DNA from: Prescottella defluvii
Lineage (GTDB): Bacteria; Actinomycetota; Actinomycetes; Mycobacteriales; Mycobacteriaceae
Length of the DNA stretch: 64,000 nt
Assembly (NCBI GenBank): GCA_029690005.1
Contig: CP121458.1
Location: 3,968,001-4,032,000 of the forward strand
Direction of reading: 5' to 3'
The notes under the pieces were generated by a model that was not told the DNA's origin, did no database searches, and saw only the letters and a program-made list of their open reading frames with translations. Position 1 is the stretch's first letter; the number at the start of each line of letters is the position of its first letter. The translations under genes were made by a program, and so were the position numbers. Shown here piece by piece: positions 52,002 through 61,965 of this stretch.

Positions 52002-53218
52002 GTGGCTGCTTCCGCTAACCAGAGAAACGTCGTCTTCGTCGACGGCATCCGCACGCCGTTCGGCAAGGCCGGCCCGAAGGGCATCTACGCCGAGACGCGC
52101 GCCGACGACCTGGTCGTCAAGGCCATCCGCGAGCTGCTGCGCCGCAATCCTCAGCTCGATCCCGCCCGGGTCGACGAGGTCGCGATCGCCGCGACCACGC
52201 AGACCGGCGACCAGGGGCTGACCATCGGCCGCACGTCCGCGATCCTCGCAGGCCTGCCCGAGACGGTGCCCGGCTTCGCGATCGACCGCATGTGTGCCGG
52301 CGCGATGACCGCCGTCACCACCACGGCATCGGGCATCGGCTTCGGCCAGTACGACGTCGTCATCGCCGGCGGCGTCGAGCACATGGGCCGTCACCCGATG
52401 GGCCAGGGCGCCGACCCGAACCCGCGCTTCCTCGCCGACCGTCTGGTCGACCCGAGCGCACTGGTGATGGGCAACACCGCCGAGAACCTGCACGACCGGT
52501 TCCCGACGATCACCAAGGAGCGCGCCGACGCCTACGCCGTCGCGTCGCAGAACAAATACGAGGCCGCCAAGAAGGCCGGCTACATCGCCGACACCCTGGT
52601 GCCGGTGGCGACCCGCTCGGAGGCGGGTTGGGGCCTGGCCACCGAGGACGAGCCGCCGCGCCCGGGCACGACGCTCGAGGACCTCGCCAAGCTCAAGACC
52701 CCGTTCCGGCCCGCCGGCCGCATCACCGCCGGTAACGCCGCGGGCCTCGACGACGGTGCCACCGCTGCGATCCTCGCGGGCGAGGACACCGCCACCGAAC
52801 TCGGCATGCCGATCGGCATGCGCATGGTCGGCTTCGCCTTCCAGGGCGTCGATCCGCGGTCATGGGCATCGGCCCGGTTCCCGCCACCGAGAAGCTGCTC
52901 GCCCGCACCGGCCTGTCGATCGACGACATCGGACTGTTCGAGATCAACGAGGCGTTCGCCGTGCAGGTGCTCGCGTTCCTCGAGCACTTCGGCATCGCCG
53001 ACGACGACCCGCGGGTCAACCAGTGGGGCGGCGCGATCGCGTGCGGCCACCCGCTCGCCTCGTCCGGTGTGCGCCTCATGACGCAGCTGTCGCGTCAGTT
53101 CGCACAGAACCCGGGCGTTCGCTACGGCCTGACCACGATGTGCATCGGTCTCGGCATGGGCGGCACCGTCATCTGGGAGAACCCCAACCATGCTGACTAC
53201 GAGGCGGGAGTCAAGTAA
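52002..53218 (+). CDS. fadA: FadA, acetyl-CoA C-acyltransferase (one frameshift)
   Basis: 3-ketoacyl-CoA thiolase, last step of beta-oxidation. Blocks: FVDGIRTPFGKAGPKG, the nucleophilic Cys in FAIDRMCAGAMTAVTTTASG, VIAGGVEHMGRHPMG, RITAGNAAGLDDGATAAILA, FEINEAFAVQVLAF, ACGHPLASSGVRLMTQL and the second Cys in TTMCIGLGMGGTVIWE. A frameshift near 52860 interrupts the end of the third region. The GTG at 52002 has an excellent GGAGGAAT site. It is directly followed by fadB, with TAA abutting ATG. Confidence 0.95.
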
Positions 53219-55322
53219 ATGACCGAAATCGCAAACGCTTTCGCCGACGAGGTCGTCACGAACGCCTTCACCAAGCTGGTCTCGGTTCCGGGCATCGACG
53301 GGCCGGTCGCGCTGATCACCCTCGACAACGGCTTCGACCACACCAAGCCGAACTCGTTCGGCCCGCGCGGGCTGCTGGCTCTCGACAAGGCGATCGACGA
53401 GGCCTTCGCCGCCAAGCCTGCCGCGATCGCCGTCACCGGCAAGCCGTTCATCTTCGCCGCCGGTGCCGACCTCAAGGGCGTCCCGTCGATCACCTCCCGT
53501 GAGCAGGGCCTCGAACTCGGACGCCTGGGACACAAGGTGTTCCGCCGCCTGCGCGAGTCCGAGGTCCCGACGTTCGCCTTCGTGAACGGCGTCGCCCTGG
53601 GCGGCGGCCTCGAGGTGGGTCTGCACTGCCACTACCGGACGTACGCAGACAACGTCGGCGCCCTCGGGCTGCCCGAGGCGATGCTGGGCCTGGTCCCCGG
53701 CTGGGGCGGAACCCAGTTGCTGCCCAACCTGATCGGGCCGTCGAACGCCGTCACCGTCGCGATCGAGAACCCGCTCAACAACGGCAAGATGATCAACGCG
53801 AAGAAGGCGCTCGAGCTCGGCATCGCCGACGTCGTGCTCGGTTCGGCCGACTTCATCGAGCAGTCCCTCGCCTGGGCCGCGCGGGTGCTCGCAGGTGACA
53901 TCACCCCGGCCCGCCCGGAGATCGACCGCGGCGCCGGCTGGGACGAGGCCATTGCACGGGCGAAGGCCATCGTCGAGGGCAAGACCAAGAACAACGCGCC
54001 CGGCGCGGTGCGTACGGTCGAGCTGCTCGAGCTGGCCCGCACCACCGACCTCACCGACTCGAAGTCCCTCGATGCAGGGTTCGCGGCCGAGGACGACGCG
54101 CTCGCCGACCTGCTGATGACCGATGAGCTCCGCGCGGGCCTGTACGCGTTCGACCTGGTGAACCGGCGGGCCAAGCGCCCGGCCGGCGCACCGGACAAGT
54201 CGTTGGCGCGCAAGATCACCGGCGTCGGCATCGTCGGCGCGGGCCTGATGGCGAGCCAGCTGGCGATGCTGTTCGTCAAGCAGCTCAAGGTGCCGGTGAT
54301 CCTCACCGACATCGACCAGGAGCGCATCGACAAGGGCGTCGGCTACGTCCACGGCGAGATCGACAAGCTGCAGGCGAAGGGCCGGCTGTCGCAGGACGGC
54401 GCGAACCGCCTCAAGGCGCTCGTGTCCGGCTCGCTCGACAAGGCCGCGTTCGCGAAGACCGACTTCGTTATCGAGGCCGTTTTCGAGAACATGGACGTCA
54501 GAAGAACGTGTTCGCCGAGCTCGAGGAGCACATCTCCCCGAGACCGTGCTCGCGACCAACACGTCGTCGCTGTCGATCGCCGAGATGGCCGCGGACCTGA
54601 AGCACCCCGAGAGGGTTGTGGGCTTCCACTTCTTCAACCCGGTCGCCGTGCTCCCGCTGCTCGAGGTCATCGAGGGTGCGCAGACCGACGACGCCACGCT
54701 CGCAACGGCGTTCGCCACCGCGAAGGCGCTGAAGAAGTCGGCTGTCGGCTCCGCGGACCTGCCCGGCTTCGTGTTCAACCGCCTGCTCATCCGCGCCCTC
54801 GGCGAGGTAATGAACGCGGTCGACGAGGGCACCCCGTTCGACGTCGCGGACAACGCGATCGCCGAACTCGGCATGCCGATGACGCCGTTCACGCTGCTCG
54901 CGCTGGTCGGTCCGGCCATCGCGCTGCACACCGGCGAGACCCTCAACGCCGCCTACCCCGAGCGGTTCAAGCCGTCGCCGGAACTCGAGGCGATCGTCGA
55001 GGCGCGCAAGCCCGGCGTGTGGAGTTGGACCGACAAGGGCCAGATCGTCGACCCCGAGGTCGCGGCGCTGTGGCAGCAGGGCGACAAGCCGTCGACCGCC
55101 GAAGAGGTGCTCGACCGCACCCGCCGCGCGTTCGCCGAGGAGATCCGGATCATGCTCGAGGAAGGCGTCGTCGCCGCTCCCGAAGACATCGATCTGTGCC
55201 TGATCCTGGGTGGCGGTTTCGGCTTCTGGAACGGCGGCATCACGCCGTACTTGGACCGCACCGGCACCTCGGAGGCCGTGAACGGAAAGCCGTTCCTGGC
55301 CAAGGGCGTCGCGAGCGTCTGA
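53219..55322 (+). CDS. fadB: FadB, multifunctional enoyl-CoA hydratase/3-hydroxyacyl-CoA dehydrogenase
   Basis: About 700-aa fatty-acid oxidation enzyme. N-terminal crotonase domain: FIFAAGADLKGVPSI (oxyanion hole), FAFVNGVALGGGLEVGLHCH and LGLPEAMLGLVPGWGGTQLL. The NAD-binding domain starts ITGVGIVGAGLMASQLAMLF; LATNTSSLSIAEMAADLKHP and RVVGFHFFNPVAVLPLLEVI carry the dehydrogenase His-Glu dyad region. Two single-base losses near 54500 and 54540 break the frame between FENMDV and LATNTSS and compensate poorly. Forms the fadAB beta-oxidation complex with the upstream gene. Confidence 0.95.
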
Positions 55323-55342
55323 CGTCGCAGCTCCATCCACGA

Positions 55343-55381
55343 AGGGAGCGTGTCCCGGAAGTCCGGGGACACGCTCCCTTC
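55343..55381. terminator. Hairpin between fadB and the convergent mmpL
   Basis: Arms 55343-55359 and 55364-55381 pair with one bulge and a 3-4-nt loop, flanked by AA and TT. It lies 20 nt after the fadB stop and can serve both converging genes. Confidence 0.8.
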
Positions 55382-55399
55382 GGCTTCGGCGGGTACCGG

Positions 55400-57639
55400 T
55401 TAGGAGATCGCATCCTCGGAAAGAGGCTCCTGCTCACGGACCACTTCGGGCTCCGGGAATTCTTCGCGACAGCGGGGCGACTGCCACCGGTTCGTACTCG
55501 AGGATCGGCTCGCCGAGCCCGATCTTCCGCTGAATCCGCTTCATCCAGGCCGGCGCCCACCAGCAGTCGTCGCCCAGGAGTGTCATCACCGCCGGCACCA
55601 GGAACATGCGGATCAGCGTCGCGTCGATGATCAGCGCCGCGATCATGCCGTACGCGATGTACTTCATCATCACCAGATCGGAGAACCCGAACGCTCCCGT
55701 GACCACGATCAGGATCAACGCGGCCGCGGTGATGATGCGCCCCGTGTGCGCGGTGCCGATCCGGATGGCCTCCGGCGTGCTCGCGCCCTGCGAACGGGCC
55801 TCGACCATGCGGGAGAGCAGAAACACCTCGTAGTCGATGGACAGTCCGTAGATGATCGCGACGATGAGGACGAGCATGGGCGATGTGATCGGCCCCGGAG
55901 TGAAGTTCAACATGCCGGCGCCAAGACCGTCGATGAAGATCCACGTCAGGATGCCGAGCGTCGCCCGAGACCGAGCGCGCTCATCAGCACCGCTTTGATC
56001 GGCAGCACGAGCGACCCGAATGCCAGGAACATCAGCAGGGTCGTCAGAGCAACCACCGTGAAAACCATCAGCGGCAGATCGTCGAGCAGGGCGCTGATGC
56101 TGTCCTGCTCGATCGCCGGCGTGCCGCCGACGAGGACCTGCACGCCGTCCGGGACGTTCATCGAACGCAGGTAATCGATGGTCGGGGCGGAGTCGTTGCC
56201 ATCCACCAGCCCGGCCTTGAGGACCTGCACGCCGTCCTTCGCCGGACCGGTGATCGAGAACTTCTCGACCAGCCCGGGCGCCCCGTTCGCGCTCTTGATG
56301 ATCTGGCCCACCTCGGCGCCCTGCGCGCCCGTGACCACCAGCTTGACCGGCGAGGTGCGGTTGCCCGGGAACAGTTCGTCGAACTGTTCCTGCGCGACGC
56401 GGGTCGGGTTGTCGGTCGGCAGATACTCCTCGTTGATGCCACCGAACTTGATACCCGTCATCGGGATCATCAGCAGCAGCAAGCCGAGCACGATGGGGAT
56501 GGTCACCTTCAGCGGGTTCCGCATCACCCAGCGCGTCAGCCGCCCCCAGACGCCGGCCTCGATCTCCTCGGTCGACCTGATCTGACCGAAGCGCTCGAAG
56601 CCCGAACATGTCGATGCGCCGACCCAGAATGCTGAGGATCGCCGGCAACACCGTCACGGAGGTGAACGCCGCCAACAGCACCGTCGCGATCGATCCGTAC
56701 GCCATCGACTTCAGGAAGCCCTGCGGGAACAACAAGAGCCCACCGAGACTCGCGGTGATCATCGTGGCCGAGAACAGGACAGTCCGGCCCGCCGTCATCA
56801 CGGTCCGACGAATGGCCGCACGGGTGTCGTAGCCGTCGCCGAGTTCTTCACGGAACCGGCTGACGACGAACAGGCCGTAGTCGATCGCCAGACCCAGACC
56901 GATCAGCGACACCACAGACTCGACGAACGAGTTGACCTCGGTGAAATGCGTGAGCACCCGCACGATGCCGGTGGCGCCGACGATCGTCAGACCACCGACG
57001 ATCAGCGGCAGCGCCGCGGCGACGACACCGCCGAAGACGAAGAACAGCAGCACCGCGACCGCCGGGATCGCGAGCAGCTCCATCCGGTGGATGTCACTCG
57101 CGATCGTGTCGTTGATGGCGCTCGCGACGGGCTGCATGCCTGCGAGCTGCACCTCGACACCGTCGATCGCGAACGCGTCCCGAACGGCGCGGAAGTTGTC
57201 GGTGATCGCGGTGTCGTTGTCGCCCTTCAGCGCGATACTGGCGATCGCGTGCGTCTTGTCCTTGGTCGCCAGCGACGCCACGCGCGGGGTGTTCGGCACC
57301 GCGAAATAGCTGACATTGACCTTCGCGACCTGGTCGGGGTGGTCCTGGACCAGACGATGCAGGCTGTCGGAGACCTTCGCGTCGAACGCCGGGTCATCGA
57401 CGGTCTTGCCCTCTGGAGCCGAGTACATCGCCACGACGTCACCCGTGGTGTCACGCCCGAACGTGCCGTCCGCGAGTCTCGCGGCGGCCACGGACTCCGA
57501 ACCGGGATCATCCAAACCGCTCTGGCTGAGGTGAGCACCCAGGCCGGAACCGTAGGCGCCCAACGCCAACAGCGCGGCCACTATCACGGCGAGAACGGTG
57601 AAGCGGGCCCGATAGACGAGATCCCCAGCGAGCGAACAC
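55400..57639 (-). CDS. MmpL-family RND lipid transporter (frameshifted)
   Basis: About 745-aa RND transporter of the MmpL family, which exports envelope lipids or related compounds. Two repeats of six helices are visible: one with SLIGLGLAIDYGLFVVSRFR and one with IYGLSIDYEVFLLSRMVEAR, the paired Asp-Tyr proton-relay motifs, with periplasmic loops between. Frames change near 57615, 56600, 55965 and 55480; the corrected C-terminus reads PEPEVVREQEPLSEDAIS and stops at 55400. The GTG at 57639 follows GAGGAG. Downstream of the secreted-protein/lipase pair in the same direction. Confidence 0.88.
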
Positions 57640-57770
57640 GTATCAACTCCTCAGCGCCCGACGGGCAGCGCGAACGATCGACGAAAGCGGCTGCCCGATC
57701 ACCCTTTGGAGCGCAGACCCTCACGTCGCGCTCCACCGTGAGCGCATCGGCGGCAACCGACGACACTCGG

Positions 57771-57863
57771 TCAGGAACCGAAGATGCGTCCGAAGGCTTC
57801 CAGAAATGCGACAGGTCCCAGGGAGAACATGTAGCCGCTCCCGGTGAACATGGCATCGATCAC
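57771..57863 (-). CDS. Putative micro-protein after the lipase gene
   Basis: 30 codons, MIDAMFTGSGYMFSLGPVAF then LEAFGRIFGS, hydrophobic and probably membrane-associated. The GTG at 57863 has GGGGAGG about 7 nt upstream; an alternative GTG three codons earlier overlaps that site. It begins 37 nt after the lipase stop and precedes mmpL, so it may be part of the same transcript. No family recognised; coding status rests on the ribosome site and composition only. Confidence 0.4.
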   Translation of the reverse strand: MIDAMFTGSGYMFSLGPVAFLEAFGRIFGS

Positions 57864-57900
57864 GTCGGTCACCTCCCCTCGTTCGCGGGTCGTGTGTGGC

Positions 57901-59335
57901 TCATTCGTCGAAGTTCCGGTCGATCCAGTCGATGGTCTGCATCCCGAACAGGTCGGTGCCCCACCCGTAGAGGTCGGTGAGCATCCGCACCATGCTGCAG
58001 TCGCTCGGCGCATACGTCACGTCGGCGCCGCCGGCCCGGTACTTCTCCGCGAGTTCGCGTGAATCCTCGGCCGGCACTAGAGACATCGGCGAGTCGTCCT
58101 TCGCGCACGACGTGATCAGGACCTTCGACTTCGGCGCCTTGGTTCCGAGAAGGTTGTCGTCGTAGACCGGCTGGAACGCGGGGATGTCGGCCGGGCTCTG
58201 TCCACCGACGAACAGTGTCTCGAGGGGCACGAACGGAGCCGTGAAGTACGCGGGCGTCTGGCACTGCGTGCGATACGCGGCCGCCAGCGCCTTCCCGACC
58301 GGGTTGAGCTTCTCGTCGATGCGCATCTGTGGGTATTTCGGCTCGAAGACCGAGCAGCGTGGCGAAGGCGAACCCGGACCCGATCGACCCGTCGGCCGTA
58401 CGCATGAAGTTGCGCTGGTTGACCACCATGCCCTCAAGGACGGTGGAGCGAATGTTCAGCTCCGGGGCATGCTGCGCCTGCGACTCGGCCGCGAAGCCGG
58501 CACCGACTCCACCGCCCGCGACACCGAACAGCGAGACCGGGGCGCCCGCGCTCAACCCCGCGCTCGGGGCCGACAGGGCGGCACGCACCGCGTCGAGTTG
58601 GGCGTGGCCGGCGTACTTTCCGGCGAAGACGCCGTGCGGGTCGGGATCGGCGTCGTTGCCGACGTCGGAGATCACCACCGCGTAGCCCTTGCCGAACATC
58701 AGGGCCAGCGGTCCGAGTGCGGACCAGGCGGAGCCGTCGAGCGGGTTCCGGCCCGTCCACTGGCTGCTCGGGTGGCAGTAGGCGCCGACGCTGTCGTTGG
58801 CCTCCTGGTAGCTGATCACCTTCTTCGCCGACGCCGGTGTGCCGTCGACCGGGATCATCACGATGCCAGTGCTGATCTCCGGTGTGGTCCCGTCGAGGCC
58901 GGTCGTCACGTACATCAGCTTGTAGGCGTCGATCCTGCCCGGTTGGTAGCCGAGGAACATCACGTCGACCGGCTTGACCTTCAGCACGGTGCCGGGCCGC
59001 TCCGTCCCGGTCAGCCGGGGTTCGTCGTAGAAGGGGTCGCGTGCGGTCAGCGCCTTGAACGCCTCGGCGCGCGACACGGCCGTCCCGGAATCGAGTGCGC
59101 CGACCACGAATCCGTTGAACACCTCGTTCGGCCGCGGTGTCCGCACCGTCGGCTGGCCCTGCGCCGACGATGACCCGTCCGACGATTCCGACGACGACCC
59201 CGCCGACGACCCGGCCGACGATTCGGCGGACGCTGCTACGGGAACGACCGTCATCGCTGCGGTGGCCACCGCTACGCAGGACAGGACTCGTACTGTCGCG
59301 GAAAGCCGGCGACGACGCGTCACACTGGATGCCAT
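57901..59335 (-). CDS. Secretory-lipase-family protein, nucleophile Ser replaced (one frameshift)
   Basis: About 478 aa. The signal peptide ends near ASAES, followed by a Ser/Gly-rich linker. The secretory-lipase (LIP, PF03583-like) fold follows: FNGFVVGALDSGTAVSRAEA, RDPFYDEPRL, YQEANDSVGAYCHPSSQW, GYAVVISDVGNDADP, APVSLFGVAGGGVGAGFAAE. Usually the last block reads G-x-S-x-G-G; here Ala replaces Ser. After a frameshift near 58340 the C-terminal part has VLITSCAKDDSPMSLVPAED and the stop at 57901. The ATG at 59335 overlaps the stop of the upstream secreted-protein gene. Confidence 0.78.
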
Positions 59336-60614
59336 CAGGACACCGTCACTCTCGTGTTGTTCAGAGCGGACTGCATGATCTGGAAAACGTTGAGCAGGGG
59401 GCGATGCGACTCGAGCTGCGTGTCGTAGGGCACACGAAGCTCGGATTCTAGTTGCGGCCAATCGTTCTCGACCATGTTCTTGTACTTCGGCAGCAACTGA
59501 GTGGTGATGTAGTCCCATCGCTCGTCATACACGGACCAGTTCCATGCCGGTAGCGGAGTGGTCAGGGTGGCGGTGCGCCCATCGGGCAGGCGCGTGCTGA
59601 TGTCGATCGGACGGAACGAGCGTGGCGGCAGCACACCGGCCACCGACGGCGACCCGGCGACGGTGGACAGGTATGTAATGGCCTGGCCGACAGTGTTCTT
59701 GTAGTTGCGGACGGTGTCCCACTGTTCCCGGATGATCACTCCCTGCTCACGCTGCAACAGCGCACCGTTGCCGCGCGCGATCCGATCCGGGTCCCCGAGG
59801 CGATGTCGCGCCACGCAGCCATGATGTCGTCGCCGAAGAGTCCCGCGCGCCGCATCTCCTCGAGGGCGGGAAGCCCACCAGTGACGTAGGCGCGGTGCAT
59901 CGGCATCAGGTCGGAGAAGATGTTCTTCTGCATCACCATGATCATTCCGAGGATGAAATGCAGGTCCTCGCTGGTGATTTCGCTACCGGCATCGGCCAGT
60001 GCGCGCAGCCCGTCCGGAAGCAAGTCGACGATCCCCGGTCCCGCGAGGTCGGTGGCGGCCGCGACGACGGCCCGAGCGGACTGCTGGAGCTGCGGAAGGT
60101 CGTACGCGGTCGTCATGAGATCGAAGTCGATGAGCCCGCCACCGAAGTCGGCACCGACCATGCCGCCCATTCCCGCCCACTGCAGTTCCCGGCGCGCCAG
60201 TTGCAGGTCCTCGTAGAGGCGATACGACTTGACCAGGTTCTCCCGGTTCACCGCCACCCCGGCGCGCGGATCCCATGCCGCCAGATCGATTCCGGCGACG
60301 TCGGTGGCCTCCACCAGCCAGTACTGGAAGAGCAGTGCCTGGTACTCCCGTGGCGCGGCGCCGCTCGCGCGGGCCTCCTCCAGGATTCGGGCGAGCGTCG
60401 CGCGGTCGGTGGGCAGCGCCGGATTGACCCCGCCCGGGCCGTGCGCCGCGTCTCGGTTGATCATCGGCAGATTCAGGTAGCGGTCGACGTTCGGTTCAGC
60501 GGCGGTCACCGGCGCCGCCGTGCTTCCGATCGTCACCGCCGTCGCAGCAAGCACCCCCACCACACCGGCCACGGATGCACGCGTGGACCAGCGCTTCTTC
60601 AAGCCAGCATTCAT
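59335..60614 (-). CDS. Secreted protein of unknown function (one frameshift)
   Basis: About 426 aa with a signal peptide (GVVGVLAATAVTIGSTAAPV, cleaved near VTAAEP). The mature protein is mostly helical: LPTDRATLARILEEARASGA, YQALLFQYWLVEATDVAGID, LHFILGMIMVMQKNIFSDLM, and after a frameshift near 59800 EQGVIIREQWDTVRNYKNTV and WDYITTQLLPKYKNMVEND. I do not recognise the family. Its stop overlaps the lipase-like start (TGATG), so the two are translationally coupled and probably act together outside the cell. Confidence 0.7.
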
Positions 60615-60811
60615 GTCGCTCCCCTGGGCTAACTTCGAATGGCCACCCCGACATGCTCGATCTGGAGAGACAATACTTACCGGCCGGTTCGAATCGTCGG
60701 GAATCGTCGATACCTCCCGCTGGACTTCCCCGGGTTCACGACAAAGGGGACGAGTGCCCCACCCTCAGCACCCGAACACCCGCGTCGACCTCTCTCACCA
60801 ACGAGGCGTAA

Positions 60812-60830
60812 GTAGGTTAGGCTCACCTAC
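60812..60830. promoter_or_regulatory. IdeR/DtxR-type iron box
   Basis: GTAGGTTAGGCTCACCTAC is a 19-bp near-palindrome matching the iron-box consensus TTAGGTTAGGCTAACCTAA at 16 of 19 positions. It lies 25 bp before a siderophore-binding lipoprotein, so iron-dependent repression is likely. Confidence 0.85.
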
Positions 60831-60854
60831 TATTCGACCTCGAAGGAGTTCTCC

Positions 60855-61871
60855 GTGTTCGCTCTCACCACCCGCCGCAAGGTTGCGTCGGCCGTCGCCG
60901 CCCTCAGTGCGACGGCACTGCTGGCGTCGTGCTCGTCGTCGGCCTCGGACTCGACACCGGCGTCCGCGACGGACGGCGTCTTCCCTGTCACGATCGCGAA
61001 CACGTTCGGCTCCACCACGATCGAGGCGATTCCCGAACGCCTCGTCACCCTCGGCTGGAATGCACAGGACGTCGTGTACGCGCTCGGCGCGACGCCGGTC
61101 GGGATGCCGAAGTACACCTACGGCGCGGAGGCGAACGGAGTGATGCCGTGGCTCCAGGAGAAGTTCGATCCGAGCAGGACGACCCTCCTCGACGCCGCGG
61201 CATCCACGCCGGTCGAGGCGATCGCAACGCTCTCGCCGGACGCGATCCTCGCGCCCTACGAGGGTTTCGACAAGGCCACCTACGACCAACTGTCCTCGCT
61301 CGCACCGACCGTCGCGTACCCAGGCAAGGCGTGGCAGACCACCTGGCAGGACCAGACGAAGCTGATCGGCCAGGCGTTGGGCAAGTCCGACGAGGCCACC
61401 GACTTGATCGACGGCATGAACACGATGCTCGCCGACACCGCCGCCGCCCACCCCGAGTACGCCGGGAAGACACTCTCGGTGATCAACCTCGACACCACGA
61501 ACGGCCAGGTCAACGTCTACAAGCCGACCGACCCGCGCGTCCAGATCCTCACCCAGCTGGGCTTCGTGAACTCCCCCGGCGTCGAGAAGCTGGCCGCGTC
61601 CAGCGACCCCGACAACTTCTTCGTCGACATCTCGGCCGAACGCATCTCCGAGGTGGACGCCGACGTGGTCGTGGTGTTCGTGTCCGACACGGCCGAGGCC
61701 GAGAAGAATCCCGCCTACGCGTCGCTCGGCGCGGTGAAGCGCGGCGGCGCCGTGGCACTGTCCGACACCAAGATCATCGCCGGCCTGAGCCAGACCAGCG
61801 TCCTCGCGACGCCGTGGGTGATCGACCAGCTCACCCCGCAGCTGACCGAGGCGGCGAAGCGGGCGGCGTGA
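60855..61871 (+). CDS. Iron-siderophore ABC transporter substrate-binding lipoprotein
   Basis: 338-aa class-III (FhuD/FecB-like) binding protein. The signal has lipobox LLASC (Cys about residue 26). Core motifs are VTIANTFGSTTIEAIPERLV, TLGWNAQDVVYALGATPVGM, VEAIATLSPDAILAPYEGFD and LSSLAPTVAYPGKAWQTTWQ. The frame is intact. The GTG at 60855 follows AAGGAG. No permease or ATPase gene is adjacent, so it must work with components encoded elsewhere. Expression is probably controlled through the iron box just upstream. Confidence 0.92.
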   Translation: MFALTTRRKVASAVAALSATALLASCSSSASDSTPASATDGVFPVTIANTFGSTTIEAIPERLVTLGWNAQDVVYALGATPVGMPKYTYGAEANGVMPWLQEKFDPSRTTLLDAAASTPVEAIATLSPDAILAPYEGFDKATYDQLSSLAPTVAYPGKAWQTTWQDQTKLIGQALGKSDEATDLIDGMNTMLADTAAAHPEYAGKTLSVINLDTTNGQVNVYKPTDPRVQILTQLGFVNSPGVEKLAASSDPDNFFVDISAERISEVDADVVVVFVSDTAEAEKNPAYASLGAVKRGGAVALSDTKIIAGLSQTSVLATPWVIDQLTPQLTEAAKRAA

Positions 61872-61965
61872 CGCCGGTGCGTCGCTTGTATGAGTACCGG
61901 TCCGAACCGGTGAATTCGGCGTAGCGTCCCGACTGCAGACGTCGTTCCGACAGGAGGTCGGACCG

